Positions 42,528 through 53,984 of a stretch of DNA of 64,000 nucleotides are shown piece by piece. Below the pieces are notes generated by a model. That model ran no database searches, was not told where the DNA came from, and saw nothing but the letters and a program-made list of their open reading frames with translations. The DNA is from Azorinus chamasolen (lineage: Eukaryota > Mollusca > Bivalvia > Cardiida > Solecurtidae). A program made the translations under genes and the position numbers. The stretch's first letter is position 1, and each line of letters starts with the position of its first letter. The stretch lies in NCBI GenBank assembly GCA_963576725.1, contig OY755239.1, positions 59,179,453 to 59,243,452 on the forward strand. The letters are read 5' to 3'.

Positions 42528-42850
42528 TATGTACTTTAGATTTAGCTTTACAAACAGACAGAGAGGTGACATTTGGATGTCTGAATGTTTAGGATACTTA
42601 TGGTCACTGTACAGTTATTTCTGTACCTACATAATACTACAAACAGACTTGCACTCTTGTTGTATATGCACAAGAGCTTCAGATAAGTTGGTGGGTGGAG
42701 TTATTAAATATTATATGTTAATTCAAATATTCTTTATAGATTTGATTTTCTGTGCCACACCGTATCTATTTGCTGTTCATCAGGATGGCCTCTGGGGTGA
42801 TTTCTAATGAGTAGCAGCAAGATAGAGGCATGGCTGAGAAATGAGAGGTT
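42528..42850. other. No gene recognised
   Basis: A 98-codon frame lies here without recognisable domain or codon signal. Confidence 0.35.
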
Positions 42851-42851
42851 T

Positions 42852-43048
42852 TAAACCTTTCCTCCATATTTATTAAATATGCCTTACTACGCCTCTGTAA
42901 AAGTCACCAAACCCTATACTGTGACCCACTCTTTAGAATCGCCTCTTCGAGACGATTCTATAGAGTGGTCACAGTATAGGGTTTGGTGGAGAAATAAAGG
43001 AGCTATGCTTGGAAATGTTTAAATTTACACATCTTATCTGGATCTCTG
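42852..43048. mobile_element. Truncated family B end fused to a family C element
   Basis: 42852-42905: TTAAACCTTTCCTCCATATT ... CTGTAAAAGTCAC, then directly CACCAAACCCTATACTGTGA. The C stem closes around CCTCTTCGAGACG, and the right end is CATCTTATCTGGATCTCTG. Confidence 0.65.
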
Positions 43049-43180
43049 TAGAATTAGGTCCATAATTATTATTCCAGAAGCAATGTAGAATCAGATCTGT
43101 ATTATTCCAGAAGAAAAGGTAAAGGTAAGACTGCACCTACAGGGGTTGACTGATCTTAGTCTACACAGTTTGCAAAGAGT

Positions 43181-43432
43181 TTAACCCTTTCCCTGTTCTA
43201 TGTTTATTCCAATTTTCAATACCTACTGAATATTCATGGACAAAATGGCTACAATGAAATATGGAAGGTGGACAATTTTAGCCATTTTAGAAATTAAAGA
43301 AACAGATCTATCAAATTCCATTAGCAAACAGAGCAAACCCTGATCAGACGGCTCCTATTGGAGCCATCTGATCTGGGTCTTCTCTGTGTTTGCAGATGTG
43401 TGAAATCAGGTTTGTATGAAGGAAAGGGTTAA
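43181..43432. mobile_element. Family A MITE, first of a pair sharing TTAA
   Basis: TTAACCCTTTCCCTGTTCTA to GAAGGAAAGGGTTAA. Reverse orientation. Stem GCAAACAGAGCAAACCCTGA. Confidence 0.85.
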
Positions 43433-43677
43433 CCCTTTCCCTGTTCTATGTTTATTTCAAATTTCAATACCTACTGAATATTCATGAACACAATAGTTTA
43501 ATGAAATATGGAAGGTGGAACATTGTAGCCATTTTAGAAAGTAAAGAAACAGATTTTTCAAATTTCATTAGCAAACAGAGTAGACCACGATTAGACGGCT
43601 CCTATAGGAGCGGTCTGATCTGGGTATATTCTGTTTGCAAATGCCTGAAAACATGTTTATATGAGGGAAAGGGTTAA
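43429..43677. mobile_element. Family A MITE, second of the pair
   Basis: TTAACCCTTTCCCTGTTCTA to GAGGGAAAGGGTTAA. Same orientation as its neighbour; TTAA 43429-43432 is shared. Confidence 0.85.
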
Positions 43678-43779
43678 ACAAGTAATGACTTTAGGAATAT
43701 AAATTAGGTAAAGTTTTATATTTGTTACAGTTGTATATGAAGACATGAATTTTGGTCACAGAAGAAAGTGAAGAATCAT

Positions 43780-44100
43780 ATATCGATATTATTATTCATA
43801 TGCAAACAGGACAGGCCTTGATCAAACAGCTCCTATAGGAGCTGTCTGATTTGGGTCAGCTCTGTTTGCAGGTGGTTAGATATGCTGAGACTAAGAACAG
43901 GTGACTCCTGTGATTAGTTTCTACTCTGTTTGCTTAAGAAATGATATAGATCTGATTCTACAGTTTCTGCCACGCAAAAAATTCCCTTGTTCATGAAAAT
44001 GCCAATTATAAAAAAAGGTTTAAAAAAAAATGGTTAATTGATATTCATATACATGTAGTGCTTATTTCTCACCTGTATATTCATCGAGTAAAGGGTTTGC
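43780..44100. mobile_element. Family A hairpin and a second A half
   Basis: 43803-43872: stem GCAAACAGGACAGGCCTTGA with compensated AACAGCTCC/GGAGCTGTC. 43905-44097: right half of another copy ending CATCGAGTAAAGGGTT. Confidence 0.6.
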
Positions 44101-44417
44101 AATACAGCAGTAATTGTTTATTACAGCTTCCTGGCGGTGGTGCTTGATGTGATTGAACAAATCAAAATGGTATACATGTAGCATTTAGCTTATAAACTAC
44201 TAAGATTGATGGAAAGCTATTCTACTAACCTGTGTGTGTGTGTTTGGTTTTTGTCACACCATAGTTAGTTTTGTATGCACTTTAATATGTTCATATCAAC
44301 TTATAATAATACATGTAGTTAACCCATTCCCTCGTATTGACGACTTTTGACGACTCTGTATAAGTCGCTTTGTGAAACCATTGTGATAAATAGAGCATTT
44401 GCTCCTATAGGAGCAAA

Positions 44418-44495
44418 TCGAGGGCTTGGTGGAAAACTATTCTAACTCCTTCACTTTAGTGAAGGAGTTAGAATAGTTTTGCACCAAGCCCTCGA
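44418..44495. mobile_element. Family F palindromic MITE
   Basis: TCGAGGGCTTGGTGGAAAAC to GCACCAAGCCCTCGA around TTCACTTTAGTGAA. Placed in the B right arm between GCAAA and AATGCTC, as at 26939. Confidence 0.8.
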
Positions 44496-44573
44496 AATGC
44501 TCTATTTATCAAAATGGTTTCAAACTACAAAATTCTAAAAAAAATCCTTTTCTCTAGTTAATGCTCCTTTTTT

Positions 44574-46383
44574 AGCTCACCAGAGCACAAAGTGCTCAGG
44601 GTGAGCTTTTGTGATCGCCTGATGTCCGTCGTCCGTCCGTCGTCCGTCATCCGTCGTCCCGCGTCAACAATTTGAACCTTTAAAAATCTTCTCCTCTGAA
44701 TCTACAGGGTTCTCAGCTTTCATCTTTGGTACATAGCATCACCTATAGGTCCTCTACAAAAGTTATATAAATAATGCTCCTGGGGTCAAAATTGGCCCCG
44801 CCCCAGGGATTGGAAGTTTTCAATAGAACATATAGTAAAACTTTGAAAATCTTCTCCTCTGAAACCAGAAGGTTCTCAGCTTTCATATTTGGCACATAGC
44901 ATCATGTTCAGGTCCTCTACAAAAGTTATATAAATTATGCCCCTGGGGTCAAAATTGGCCCCGCCCCAGGGGTGGGCAGTTTTCAATAGAAACAAATAGT
45001 GAAATCTTTGAAAATCTTCTCCTCTGAAACTGGAAGGCTCTCAGCTTTCATATTTGGCACAGAGCATCATGTTCAGGTCCTCTACAAAAGTTATATAAAT
45101 TATGCCCCTGGGGTCAAAATTGGCCCCGCCCCAGGGGTGGGAAGTTTTCATTAGAAACATATAGTGAAAACTTTGAAAATCTTCTCCTCTGAAACTGGAA
45201 AGTTCTCAGCTTTCATATTTGGCACATAGTATCATATTTAGGTCCTCTACAAAAGTTATATAAATTATGGCCCTGGGGTCAAAATTGGCCCCGCCCCAGG
45301 GGTGGGCAGTTCTCAATAGAAACAAATAGTGAAATCTTTGAAAATCTTCTCCTCTGAAACTATAAGGCGCTCAGCTTTCATATTTAGCAGAGAGCGTCAT
45401 GTTCAGGTCCTCTACAAAACTTGTATTAATTTTGCCCTGGGGTCAAAATTCGCCGCCCCAGGGGTGGGTAGCTTTCAGAATAGAAACAAATAGTGAAATC
45501 TTTGAAAATCTTCTCCTCTGAAACTGAAAGGCTCTCATCTTTCATATTTGGCACAGAGCATCATGTTCAGGTCCTCTAAAAAGGTGGATTAATTATGGCC
45601 CTGGGGTCAAAATTGGCCCCGCCCCATGGGTGGGCAGTTTTCAATGGAAACAAATAGTGAAATCTTTGAAAATCTTATCCTCTGAAACTTGAAGGCTCTC
45701 AGCTTGCATATTTGGCACAGAGCATCATGTTCAGGTCCTCTACAAAAGTTATATAAATTATGCCCCTGGGGTCAAAATTGGCCCGTCCCAGGGGTGGGAA
45801 GTTTTCAATAGAAACATATAGTGAAAACTTTGAAAATCTTCTCCTCTGAAACTGGAAGGATCTCAGCTTTCATATATGGCACATAGTATCATGTTTAGGT
45901 CCTCTACAAAAGTTATATAAATTATGCCCCTGGGGTCAAAATTGACCCCGCCCCAGGGGTGGGCAGTTCTCAATAGAAACAAATAGTGAAATCTTTGAAA
46001 ATCTTCTCCTCTGAAACTGGAAGGCGCTCAGCTTTCATATTTAGCACAGAGCATCATGTTCAGGTCCTCTACAAAGTTATATTAATTATGGCCCTGGGGT
46101 CAAAATTGGCCCCGCCCCAGGGGTGTGTAGTTTTCATTAGAAACATATAGTGAAAACTTTGAAAATCTTCTCCTCTGAAACTGAAAGGTTCTCAGCTTTC
46201 ATATTTGGCTCATAGCATCATGTTCAAGTCCTCTACAAAAGTTATATAAATTATGTCCCTGGGGTCAAAATTGGCCCGCCCCAGGGCCGGCTAGTTTTCT
46301 ATAAAAACATATAGTGAAAACTTTGAAAATCTTCTCCTCTGATTGTCTGGTGAGCGCCTCAGGGCCATTCTGGCCCTCTTGTT
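44574..46383 (+). mobile_element. R-family element with about ten 165 bp core repeats
   Basis: 5' end AGCTCACCAGAGCACAAAGT forms a hairpin with GCTCAGGGTGAGCT; then CCGTCGTCCGTCCGTCG. Core units of about 167 bp contain TCTTCTCCTCTGAAACTGGA, CATATTTGGCACATAGCATC and GGTCAAAATTGGCCCCGCCC. The 3' end is GTCTGGTGAGCG, hairpin AGGGCCATTCTGGCCCT, CTTGTT. Boundaries are fixed by the interrupted B element. Non-coding. Confidence 0.85.
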
Positions 46384-46439
46384 GGTAGATTTATTCAAAG
46401 ACGTTTTATCTAACTATAGCCTATGAGGGAATGGGTTAA

Positions 46440-47424
46440 AATTCATACAATCATTACTTCTTACATGATTATTATAACCATGCAATGATGTTGCATTGGG
46501 TATATAGTTTTTGACCCGTCCGTCCATCCCTCAGGCCGGGCGGACATAGATATACTTGTGTGACTATGAGAACAAAAGATCTTTTGTTCTTCCTTTACTT
46601 GTGTGACTATTTTCTTGTCTTGTGTGTCTATTTTAAACAAAAGAAAAGTCACACAAGGCTCATTCTTTAAGACCGTCAGTCCATTTGTGTATTATAATAC
46701 ATTGTTATGTTGCTTATCTTGCACTTCATTTCTTGACCAATTTTTCTCAAATTTACTTTAAGAATTGTGGAATCATGAGGAATCTGTCATGGGGATCCTC
46801 TTTTTAAGGGATGTTAACGGTTAACAGGTTAATTGGTCGGATGACCGATAATCAGTTTTTAAATATGATATTTGATTACCTGAATAAAAAAAGTATTAAA
46901 AAGGTTAATGTCATTCATTTTATTATAACTAAAATCCGGAAGATTTAACTTTCTCTTCCCATCCTTATCATAAGGATTGCCCCCTGTTGTTACATACAAG
47001 CCCCTCAAGGCAGATTAGTGATAGCAGCATAGGCCAAAGATAAGTGCCAATCAAACACATTTTGTTTTGATAACCACTTTATTAGTTGTTTGTTTGTGTT
47101 GATTAACGTCCATTTCTGCTCACTATGGGCACTCTATTATATTATTTGGAACAGTTTGTTGTTTGCACATTGTTTTGATCGCATAACAATACCCACTCAT
47201 GTCCCAATCAACACAGTCCTGTTTTTTGCAAGGAACTCGCTTCATCCGTTTGTGTTTAGTTAAAACACATGTGAAGCAGGATAAATTCATTCTAGTTACA
47301 AACATCGAACTGCCCATGGTGTCAATTTGTAGCCATGTTGGCAGAATTCCTTTGCAAAAGGCATGTTATGGCAGAAAAAATAGATGTCAACTTCTATGTT
47401 TTGAGTTCTTGAGTACTGAGTATT
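46440..47424. other. No gene; SINE-like tail at about 47085
   Basis: 46500-46660 is rich in CTTGTGTGACTAT-type repeats and a AAGATCTTTTGTTC palindrome. The minus strand of 47085-47115 reads GGACGTTAATCAACACAAAC, like a SINE 3' tail, but no tRNA head is seen. Confidence 0.35.
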
Positions 47425-49273
47425 GAGTGCTCAGGGTGAGCTTTTGTGATTGCCTAACGTTCGTTTTCCTTCGGCGTGTGTCGTGCGTCGTCCATCATGC
47501 AAATCCGTCGTCAGTTGTCAACAATTTGAACCTTTAAAAATCATCTCCTCTGCATCTACAGGGTTCTCCGCTTTCATCTTTGGCACATAACATCATTTGT
47601 AGGTCTTCTACAACAGTTATTTAAATTACCGTATGTCCCTGGGGTCAAAATTGACCCCGCCCCAGGGGTGTCTTTTTTCCATAGAAACATATAGTGAAAA
47701 CTTTGAAAATCTTCTCCTGAAACTGGAAGGTTCTCAGCTTTCATATTTGGCACATAGCATCATGTTCAGGTCCTCTACAAAAGTTATATAAATTATGCCC
47801 CTGGGGTTAAAATTGGCCCCGCCCCAGGGGTGGCCAGTTTTCTATAGAAACATATAGGGAAAACTTTGAAAATCTTCTCCTGAAACTGGAAGGTTATCAG
47901 CTTTCATATTTGCCTAATAGCATCATGTTCAGGTCCTCTACAAGAGTGATATAAATTATGCCTCTGGGGTAAAAATTGGCTCCACCCCAGGGAAGGCCAG
48001 TTTTTAGCTCATCTGAGCAAAGCTCAGGGTGAGCTCTTAGGAGACTTGAATGTCCGGCATTTGTCGTCCATCATGTCATCAACAATTTGCTTGTGAACAA
48101 TCTAGTAGTCACAATTTTAGTCCAATCTTCATGAAACTTGGTCATGATGATTGTCTTGATAAAATCTCGGACGAATTTGAAAATGGGTCATTTGGGGTTA
48201 AAAACTAGGTCACTATGTCAAATAGCAGGAAAACCTTGTGAACACTCTAGAGGTCACATTTTTAGTCCAATATTCATGAACCTTTATCAGAATGATTGTA
48301 TTGATAAAATATCGGACAAGTTTGAAAGTTGATGTTGGATCAAAATCTAGGTCACTATGTCAAATAGTAGAAAAACCTTGTAAACACTCTAGAGTCACAC
48401 TTGCATCCGAATCTCCATGAAACTTTATCAAAATTATTGTTTTGATAAAATCTCGGACAAGCTCGAAAGTGGGTCATGTGGGGTCAAAAACTAGGTCACT
48501 AGGTCAAACAGTAGAAAAACACTGAACATTCTAGTGGTCTTAATTTTTGTGCAATATTCATGAAACTTAGAATGAATGTATTGTTTAAATCTCGGATGAG
48601 TTTGAAAGTGAGTCATGTGAGGTCAAAAACTAGGTCACTAGGTCATATAGTAGGAAGACATTGTGAACACTTGAGAGATCACATTTTTAGCTGAATCTTG
48701 ATGAAATCTTGTTCTCCAGAACCACTGCTCATGATCCACTACCAACTTTGTTCAAATATTGTCCCTTAGGTCAATATTGGCCCCTTCCTGGGGCTACCCA
48801 GCTATAATCTTAAATCTATGGTAATCAGGTGAGCGATTCAGGGCCATCTTGGTCCTCTTGTCTATAGAAACATGTAGTGAAAACTTTTAAAATCTTCTCC
48901 TGAAACTGGAAGGTTCCCAGCTTTCATATTTGGCACATAGCATCATGTTCAGGTGCTCTTCAAAAGTTTTATAAATTGTGCCCCTGGGATCAAATGTGGA
49001 CCCACCTGAGGTACGGCCAGTTTTCTATAGAAACATATTGTGAAAACTTTGAAAATCTTCTCCTTTGAAATTGGAAGGTTATCAGCTTTCATATTTGGCA
49101 CATAGCATCATGTTCAGGTCCTCTACAAAAGTTATATAAATTATGCCCCTGGAGTCAAATGTGGCCCCGTCCCAGGGCTGGCCAGTTTTCTATAGAAACA
49201 TAGTGAAAACTTGGAAATTCTTCTCCTCTGATTGTCCGGTGAGCAATATCAGGATCATCATGACCCTCTTGTT
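47425..49273 (+). mobile_element. R-family element (same subfamily as 44574) with a nested R element
   Basis: Starts TGCTCAGGGTGAGCTTTTGT (extreme 5' end lost), then CGTCGTCCATC. It has core repeats as in 44574-46383, and a 3' end GTCCGGTGAGCAATATCAGG, ATCATCATGACCCTCTTGTT. It is split at 48005 after CCAGTTTT and resumes CTATAGAAACATG at 48862. Confidence 0.8.
48005..48861 (+). mobile_element. Nested R-family element, distinct core
   Basis: 5' TAGCTCATCTGAGCAAAGCT with complementary CAGGGTGAGCTC. Core units of roughly 120-130 bp contain AAAACTAGGTCACTATGTCA and TTTTGATAAAATCTCGGACA. 3' end GGTGAGCGATTCAGGGCCAT, CTTGGTCCTCTTGT. Confidence 0.75.
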
Positions 49274-49617
49274 AATAGATACAGCTGCAGTATGAAAATA
49301 ATAGTTTTCAAATGTAATCAAAAGCATAAATCAAGTCACAGATAGAACTTGCCGGAACTGCATTTGTTCTATTGAACAACATCTGGGACCAAACATTTGC
49401 AGTGCACTGTTATCAGATATCCAGACACACATTAATTTCGTTTTGTAATATCGTTGAATAATATTCACAAATCTTCCGACTAACCAGTTAACAGGTCTAA
49501 AGAATGAACAGATTATTAACATCCCTACTCTTTTGGAAGGCCTAGCTGTCCCATAACAGCAGAATGAAGTAATACAGAAAGATCCCATGGAAGGCCTAGT
49601 TGTCCTATAACATTTAC

Positions 49618-50105
49618 ATTAAGCCTTTCTCTGTTTAACATTTATTCAAGATTTCTGTACCTGTGATGCATTTCATGGACAGAATCATTAAAATGGAACG
49701 TGGAAAAGGGATTTTTTTCATTGTTGTGGAAACTGCATAATCAGGGTCCATGCTTATACATTTGTAAAACTTTTAGTTGAGTCTGAGTTTGTTCTCAAGT
49801 TTTTGATTGGTCAGATTTGAGCCTTTGGCTCAAATCTGACCAATCAAAAGCTTGAGAACTCAAATCTGACCAATCAAAAGCTTGAGAACGAACTCAGACT
49901 GAGCTAAAAAGCTTTATAAGCATGGGCTCACATCTATATATTTCCATGAGCATACAGAGCAGACCATTTGTTTCCTAGATCTAAAATTAGACTGGTTTTA
50001 AAATTTTACTCCATATACCGGTAAACACCTTTTAACACCTTGACCCTGATCAGATGACTCCTACAGGAGCCGTCTGATCTCGGTCTACTCTGTTTGCAAA
50101 TGTGT
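49618..50105. mobile_element. Family A fragments interrupted by family H
   Basis: TTAAGCCTTTCTCTGTTTAA left end, H at 49743-49929, then GAGCATACAGAGCAGACCAT. A separate A stem at 50040-50100 (TTGACCCTGATCAGATGACT / CCGTCTGATCTCGGTCTACT). Confidence 0.5.
49743..49929. mobile_element. Family H MITE
   Basis: GGGTCCATGCTTATACATTT to TTTATAAGCATGGGCTC. The right arm carries two CAAATCTGACCAATCAAAAG blocks and the left arm one, opposite to 21743-21920. Confidence 0.75.
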
Positions 50106-50967
50106 AACAAGAGCCCTGTGTCGGAGCATTCTACATCTGAAGTATTTGCCGTTGTAACGTGCACAATATTGATTTGAGTTGAAGGTTAGTGTGACCTTGA
50201 TCTTTGACCGACTGACCTCAAAATCATAAGGGGTCATGTACTGGCCATGACCGACCTTCCCAATAAGTATGAAAACAGCACACCTAATACTTACAAAGTT
50301 ATTCAGAGGACAAGATTTTATAATTGAAGGTCATCATGACCTTACCTTAACCTTTGTCTGGCTGACCTCAAAATCAATAGGGGTCATGTACTAGCCATGA
50401 CCAACCTCCTTACTAAGTATGAAGACAGCACACTTAATACTTATCAAGTTATTGAGTGGACAAGATTTTTTAGTTGAACGTCACCATGACCTTGACCTTT
50501 GACCGACTGACTTCAAAATCAATAGGGGTCATCTACTAGCCATTAACAACCTTCCTACTAAGTATGAAGACTGCACACCCAATAGTTGTCAAGTTATTTA
50601 GCGGACAAGATTTTTGAGTTGAAGGTCACTGTGACCTTGACCTTTAACTGACTGACCTCCAAATCAATAGGGGTCATCTACTAGCCATGACCAACCTTCC
50701 TACTGAGTATGAAGACAGCACACCTAATACTTATCAAGTTATTGAGCGGACAAGATATTTGAGTTGAAGGTCACTGTGACCTTGACCTTTGACCGACTGA
50801 CCTCAAAATCAATGGAGGTCATCTACTAGCCATGACCAACCTTCCTACTATGTATGAAGACTGCACACCCAATAGTTGTCAAGTTATTGAGTGGAAAAAG
50901 ATGTGGCTAACGGATGGACGGACGAGCGCAATACCATAATACTGCATGTAGTTACCTTTGGGCGTAT
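50106..50967 (-). mobile_element. R-family element, 155 bp core repeated about five times
   Basis: Minus strand: 5' TATACGCCCAAAGGTAACTA after TTTTT, GCGCTCGTCCGTCCATCCG. Core units contain CTTCATACTTAGTAGGAAGG and GGTCAAAGGTCAAGGTCACA. 3' end GCTCCGACACAGGGCTCTTG, TT. The host A sequence is continuous across it (CAAATGTGT / AAAAGGCATTTATATGAAGG). Confidence 0.75.
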
Positions 50968-51006
50968 AAAAAGGCATTTATATGAAGGAATGAGTTATGC
51001 CAATAT

Positions 51007-51284
51007 CTGTTTCCTAGATCTAGAATTAGACTGGAAGGTCTAGTTACTCAATATAAACGCCTATTAACACCTTTGCAAACAGTAGACTCAGATTAGAAGG
51101 CACCTATAAGAGCCCTCTGATTAGGGTCTATTTCCTGATGAAATTACACATGTATGCAGTAGATTTGATTCTAGTTCTTACCAAGCCTCAGACTAGCTCA
51201 TATGCAATTACAAATATTGAATAAACTAATTATATACATACATACATTCTTTCTTGTATGAATATTCATGGAGTAAAGGGTTAA
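51007..51284. mobile_element. Family A element, first of a three-element chain
   Basis: Stem CAGTAGACTCAGATTAGAAG / CCCTCTGATTAGGGTCTAT, right end GGAGTAAAGGGTTAA. The left segment GTTTCCTAGATCTAGAATTA is a near copy of 49970-50040. Confidence 0.6.
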
Positions 51285-51508
51285 GCTTTCCGTCATAGGC
51301 TATTTTTAGACCCAACCTCTTTGAATAAATCTACCGAAATGGAGAATTAATTATCGAAAAGGAAAATTTTAGAATTGTGTAGTTTTGAAACCATTGTGAT
51401 AAATAGAGCATTTGCTCCTATGGCGCAAGTGCTCTATTTATCACAATGGTTTCAAAATGCAATTTTTATAGAGGCGCCAAAATGCGTCACTAGAAGGGAA
51501 TGTGTTAA
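51281..51508. mobile_element. Family B MITE, middle of the chain
   Basis: TTAAGCTTTCCGTCATAGGC to AGAAGGGAATGTGTTAA. Shares TTAA with both neighbours. The right arm has substitutions (GGCGCAAGTGC). Confidence 0.8.
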
Positions 51509-51753
51509 CCCTTTCCTTCATATAAAGGCGTTTTCACGCATTTGCAAACAGAGTAGACCCAGATCAGACAGCTCCTATAGGAGCTGTCTGATCAGGGTCT
51601 GCTCTGTTTACTTTTTACATGATATAGATCTGATTCTACAGATTTTGTCAAAGCAAAACATTTCCTTGAAAAGTTTATATTATAAAAGTTCTGCTGATAA
51701 ATATTCATGATATCATTACTTCTTTCATGAATATTGAACAGGGAAAGGGTTAA
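51505..51753. mobile_element. Family A MITE, last of the chain
   Basis: TTAACCCTTTCCTTCATATA to ACAGGGAAAGGGTTAA. The stem has compensated GACAGCTCC/GGAGCTGTC. Confidence 0.85.
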
Positions 51754-51852
51754 CTGAATTGACCACCGTGCATTCAAACAGACAGTTTTTGTACTGAAAT
51801 GTGGATAACATAGTTAAAGTGTATGCGTGAGCGATTTTAATCCTTAATCTGT

Positions 51853-52203
51853 TTAACCCTAAATTCCTCCATAAATACACCTTTCAACGCCTCTGTAAAG
51901 GTCACCTGATGAAACCTTTGTGATAAATAGAGCATTTCGAGGGCTTGGTGCAAAACAATTTCTAACTCCTTTACTTTGTTAAATAAAAAGTTAAAGTTAA
52001 AAGTTATTCTAACTTTGTGAAGGAGTTAGAATAGTTTTGCACCAAGCCCTCGATTTGCTCCCATAGAATCAAATGCTGTATTTATCACTGGTTTCAAATT
52101 ACAAAATTCTAAAAATGACCTTTTCTCTAGTTAATGCTCCTTTTCGGTAGATGCACCAAAAGACTGGATGGATCTAAAAATAGCCGATGGAGGAAACGGT
52201 TAA
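51853..52203. mobile_element. Family B element with family F in its left arm
   Basis: TTAACCCTAAATTCCTCCAT to GGAGGAAACGGTTAA. F lies in the left arm between GAGCATTT and TTTGCTC. Confidence 0.75.
51938..52053. mobile_element. Family F MITE, enlarged loop
   Basis: CGAGGGCTTGGTGCAAAACA to GCACCAAGCCCTCGA. The loop is expanded by a TTAAAGTTAAAAGTTA-type duplication. Confidence 0.75.
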
Positions 52204-52299
52204 TCTGTTTAATAATTAAAGCTGGCTTTTCCCTTTCTGAATATCAAGTAAACAAAACGTTGTATAAAAATATCTATCATTGAAGAAAACAATTTTTAT

Positions 52300-52380
52300 G
52301 ACCAAACAGTGCAGACCCTGATCAAAGGGCCCCCTCTGGAGTCAGTGCTGTTTGCAAATGGCTTAAAATATACTCCCACA
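52300..52380. repeat. Worn A-type hairpin
   Basis: CAAACAGTGCAGACCCTGAT and GAGTCAGTGCTGTTTGCAAA; ends not found. Confidence 0.4.
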
Positions 52381-52596
52381 CTTTAACTGGTTAACCGGTT
52401 TAATGCGACCTTTCCTCTTTTCACATGAGTGCATGACGGTAGACACATACATCACAGCTAAAAATGTTACCCTATTTTATCACAGTATGAATTCTCTCTT
52501 CACATGAGTGATTCTCAGCTAAAGTACTCCTGTTATTGTTTGCAAAACTCAGTTATCCTTATTTAAACTTATTTAGATATTCATGTAAGAAATAAT

Positions 52597-52605
52597 AACA
52601 TCATC

Positions 52606-52655
<50 letters not shown>
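52597..52655 (+). repeat. (ATC)n microsatellite
   Basis: About 19 nearly pure CAT/ATC triplets. The minus-strand methionine run is an artefact of it. Confidence 0.95.
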
Positions 52656-52656
<1 letters not shown>

Positions 52657-52762
52657 GTTTAGATTGTCCAGGCCATTATTCCTTTTACACGGGTGAGGCC
52701 TGGCTGTCTGGTCGAGAGCGAATTCTCCCTCATCAATGTATATCGGTGTTAGCTGAATTGTT

Positions 52763-53015
52763 TTAACCCTTTCCCTCATATAAACACATTTTCACACATT
52801 TGCAAACAGAGTAGACCCAGATCAGATGGCTCTTATAGGAGCCATCTGATCTGGGTCTGCTCTGCTTGCTTTTGACATGATATAGATCTGATTCTACAGT
52901 TTTTGTCAAGGCAAAATAAAATCCATGGAAAGTTTACATTATAAAAATTAAGCTAAATAAAGATATTCATGATGTCATTATTTCTTACATGAATATTGAA
53001 CAGGGAAAGGGTTAA
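52763..53015. mobile_element. Family A TTAA MITE, complete
   Basis: TTAACCCTTTCCCTCATATA to AACAGGGAAAGGGTTAA, 253 bp. The stem has compensated GATGGC/GCCATC, and here both arms read CAGATC/GATCTG without the usual mismatch. Confidence 0.88.
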
Positions 53016-53080
53016 TGGCATATGTACATGTGAATTGTTTCGGTATAGGTAGAAACTGTAGAGTCAGACCTATCACAATT

Positions 53081-53329
53081 AGGGCCCTGCATTGAAAATG
53101 CAGGAGCCCTATAGGAATTACATTTTCTGTCTGTCCATCAGTCCGTCAACACTTTTGATGTGAGGCGATAACTCAAACAGTACTTCACATATTGGTTTCA
53201 TATTAAGGGCATATGCTTAGTATCATCAGAGGAAATGTCCATAGTTTTTGATTTGAATCAGATCACTATGTCTAGAGTTATCTGCCCTTGATTACAGGGC
53301 CGTCTCTGACTGAGTCAGTTTTCTAGTTT
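53081..53329 (+). mobile_element. Short R-family element inside an A element
   Basis: 5' hairpin AGGGCCCTGCATTGAAAATG with CAGGAGCCCT, CTGTCTGTCCATCAGTCCG tract, 3' CTCTGACTGAGTCAG and TCTAGTTT. The host A sequence continues on both sides (AGACCTATCACAATT / CATAAGTAAACAGAGCAGAC). Confidence 0.7.
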
Positions 53330-53330
53330 C

Positions 53331-53984
53331 ATAAGTAAACAGAGCAGACCCTGATCAGACAGCTCCTATAGCGCTGAAGCGGTTACTGGAAATGTGTAAC
53401 CTGTTAATCGGGAGTATTAACCGGTTCATCAGAACTCTGTCACACAATCATTCAAACCTGGGTACACCGTAAATCTTTGTACTAAAATGCGACTGCATAT
53501 ACATTGTATGAACATATGATGAAAGAGCAATGAGAAGGACGATAGTTATCAATATATGCACATAACAATTACCTGGGTGCTAATATTGATATGTTTCTGT
53601 GCACAAAAAATGTCACATGTTCAAACTGCAAACATCTGTATTTCTGCCATTGTTTATAGCTATCATCTGAAAATACAGTACAGTTCAGAGGCCTTCTCAA
53701 AATACTGTATCGCGGGAAGCGCTCAAGTTTGTGTTATGCATAAACTGAATGTGACTTCAAACTTGAGAAAAGAAATTGAATTTTGATGACATATTTTATG
53801 ATTATAAAGTCTTAAAATAATAAAGTTAAGCTGATATTTCCATCTTAATTCTTTAGAAATCTTTCAGAACGATGAAAATAAATCAGTTTGATGTGCTAAA
53901 TAGAACAACCAACACATAAAATAGTTTTGAAACAAATACATAATATATTTCGGCAGTTTTATTGAACATGAAAACAAATTTAAA
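53331..53984. other. No gene; A hairpin arm at the start
   Basis: 53335-53380 is an A left arm (GCAGACCCTGATCAGACAGC) with the right arm lost. The 76-codon frame at 53556 has no motif. Confidence 0.35.

Larger units (their letters stand above)
44319..46439. mobile_element. Family B element holding nested F and a large R element
   Basis: TTAACCCATTCCCTCGTATT at 44319 and GAGGGAATGGGTTAA at 46439. The B sequence is continuous once F (44418-44495) and R (44574-46383) are removed: ATGCTCCTTTT joins GGTAGATTTATTC. Confidence 0.85.
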
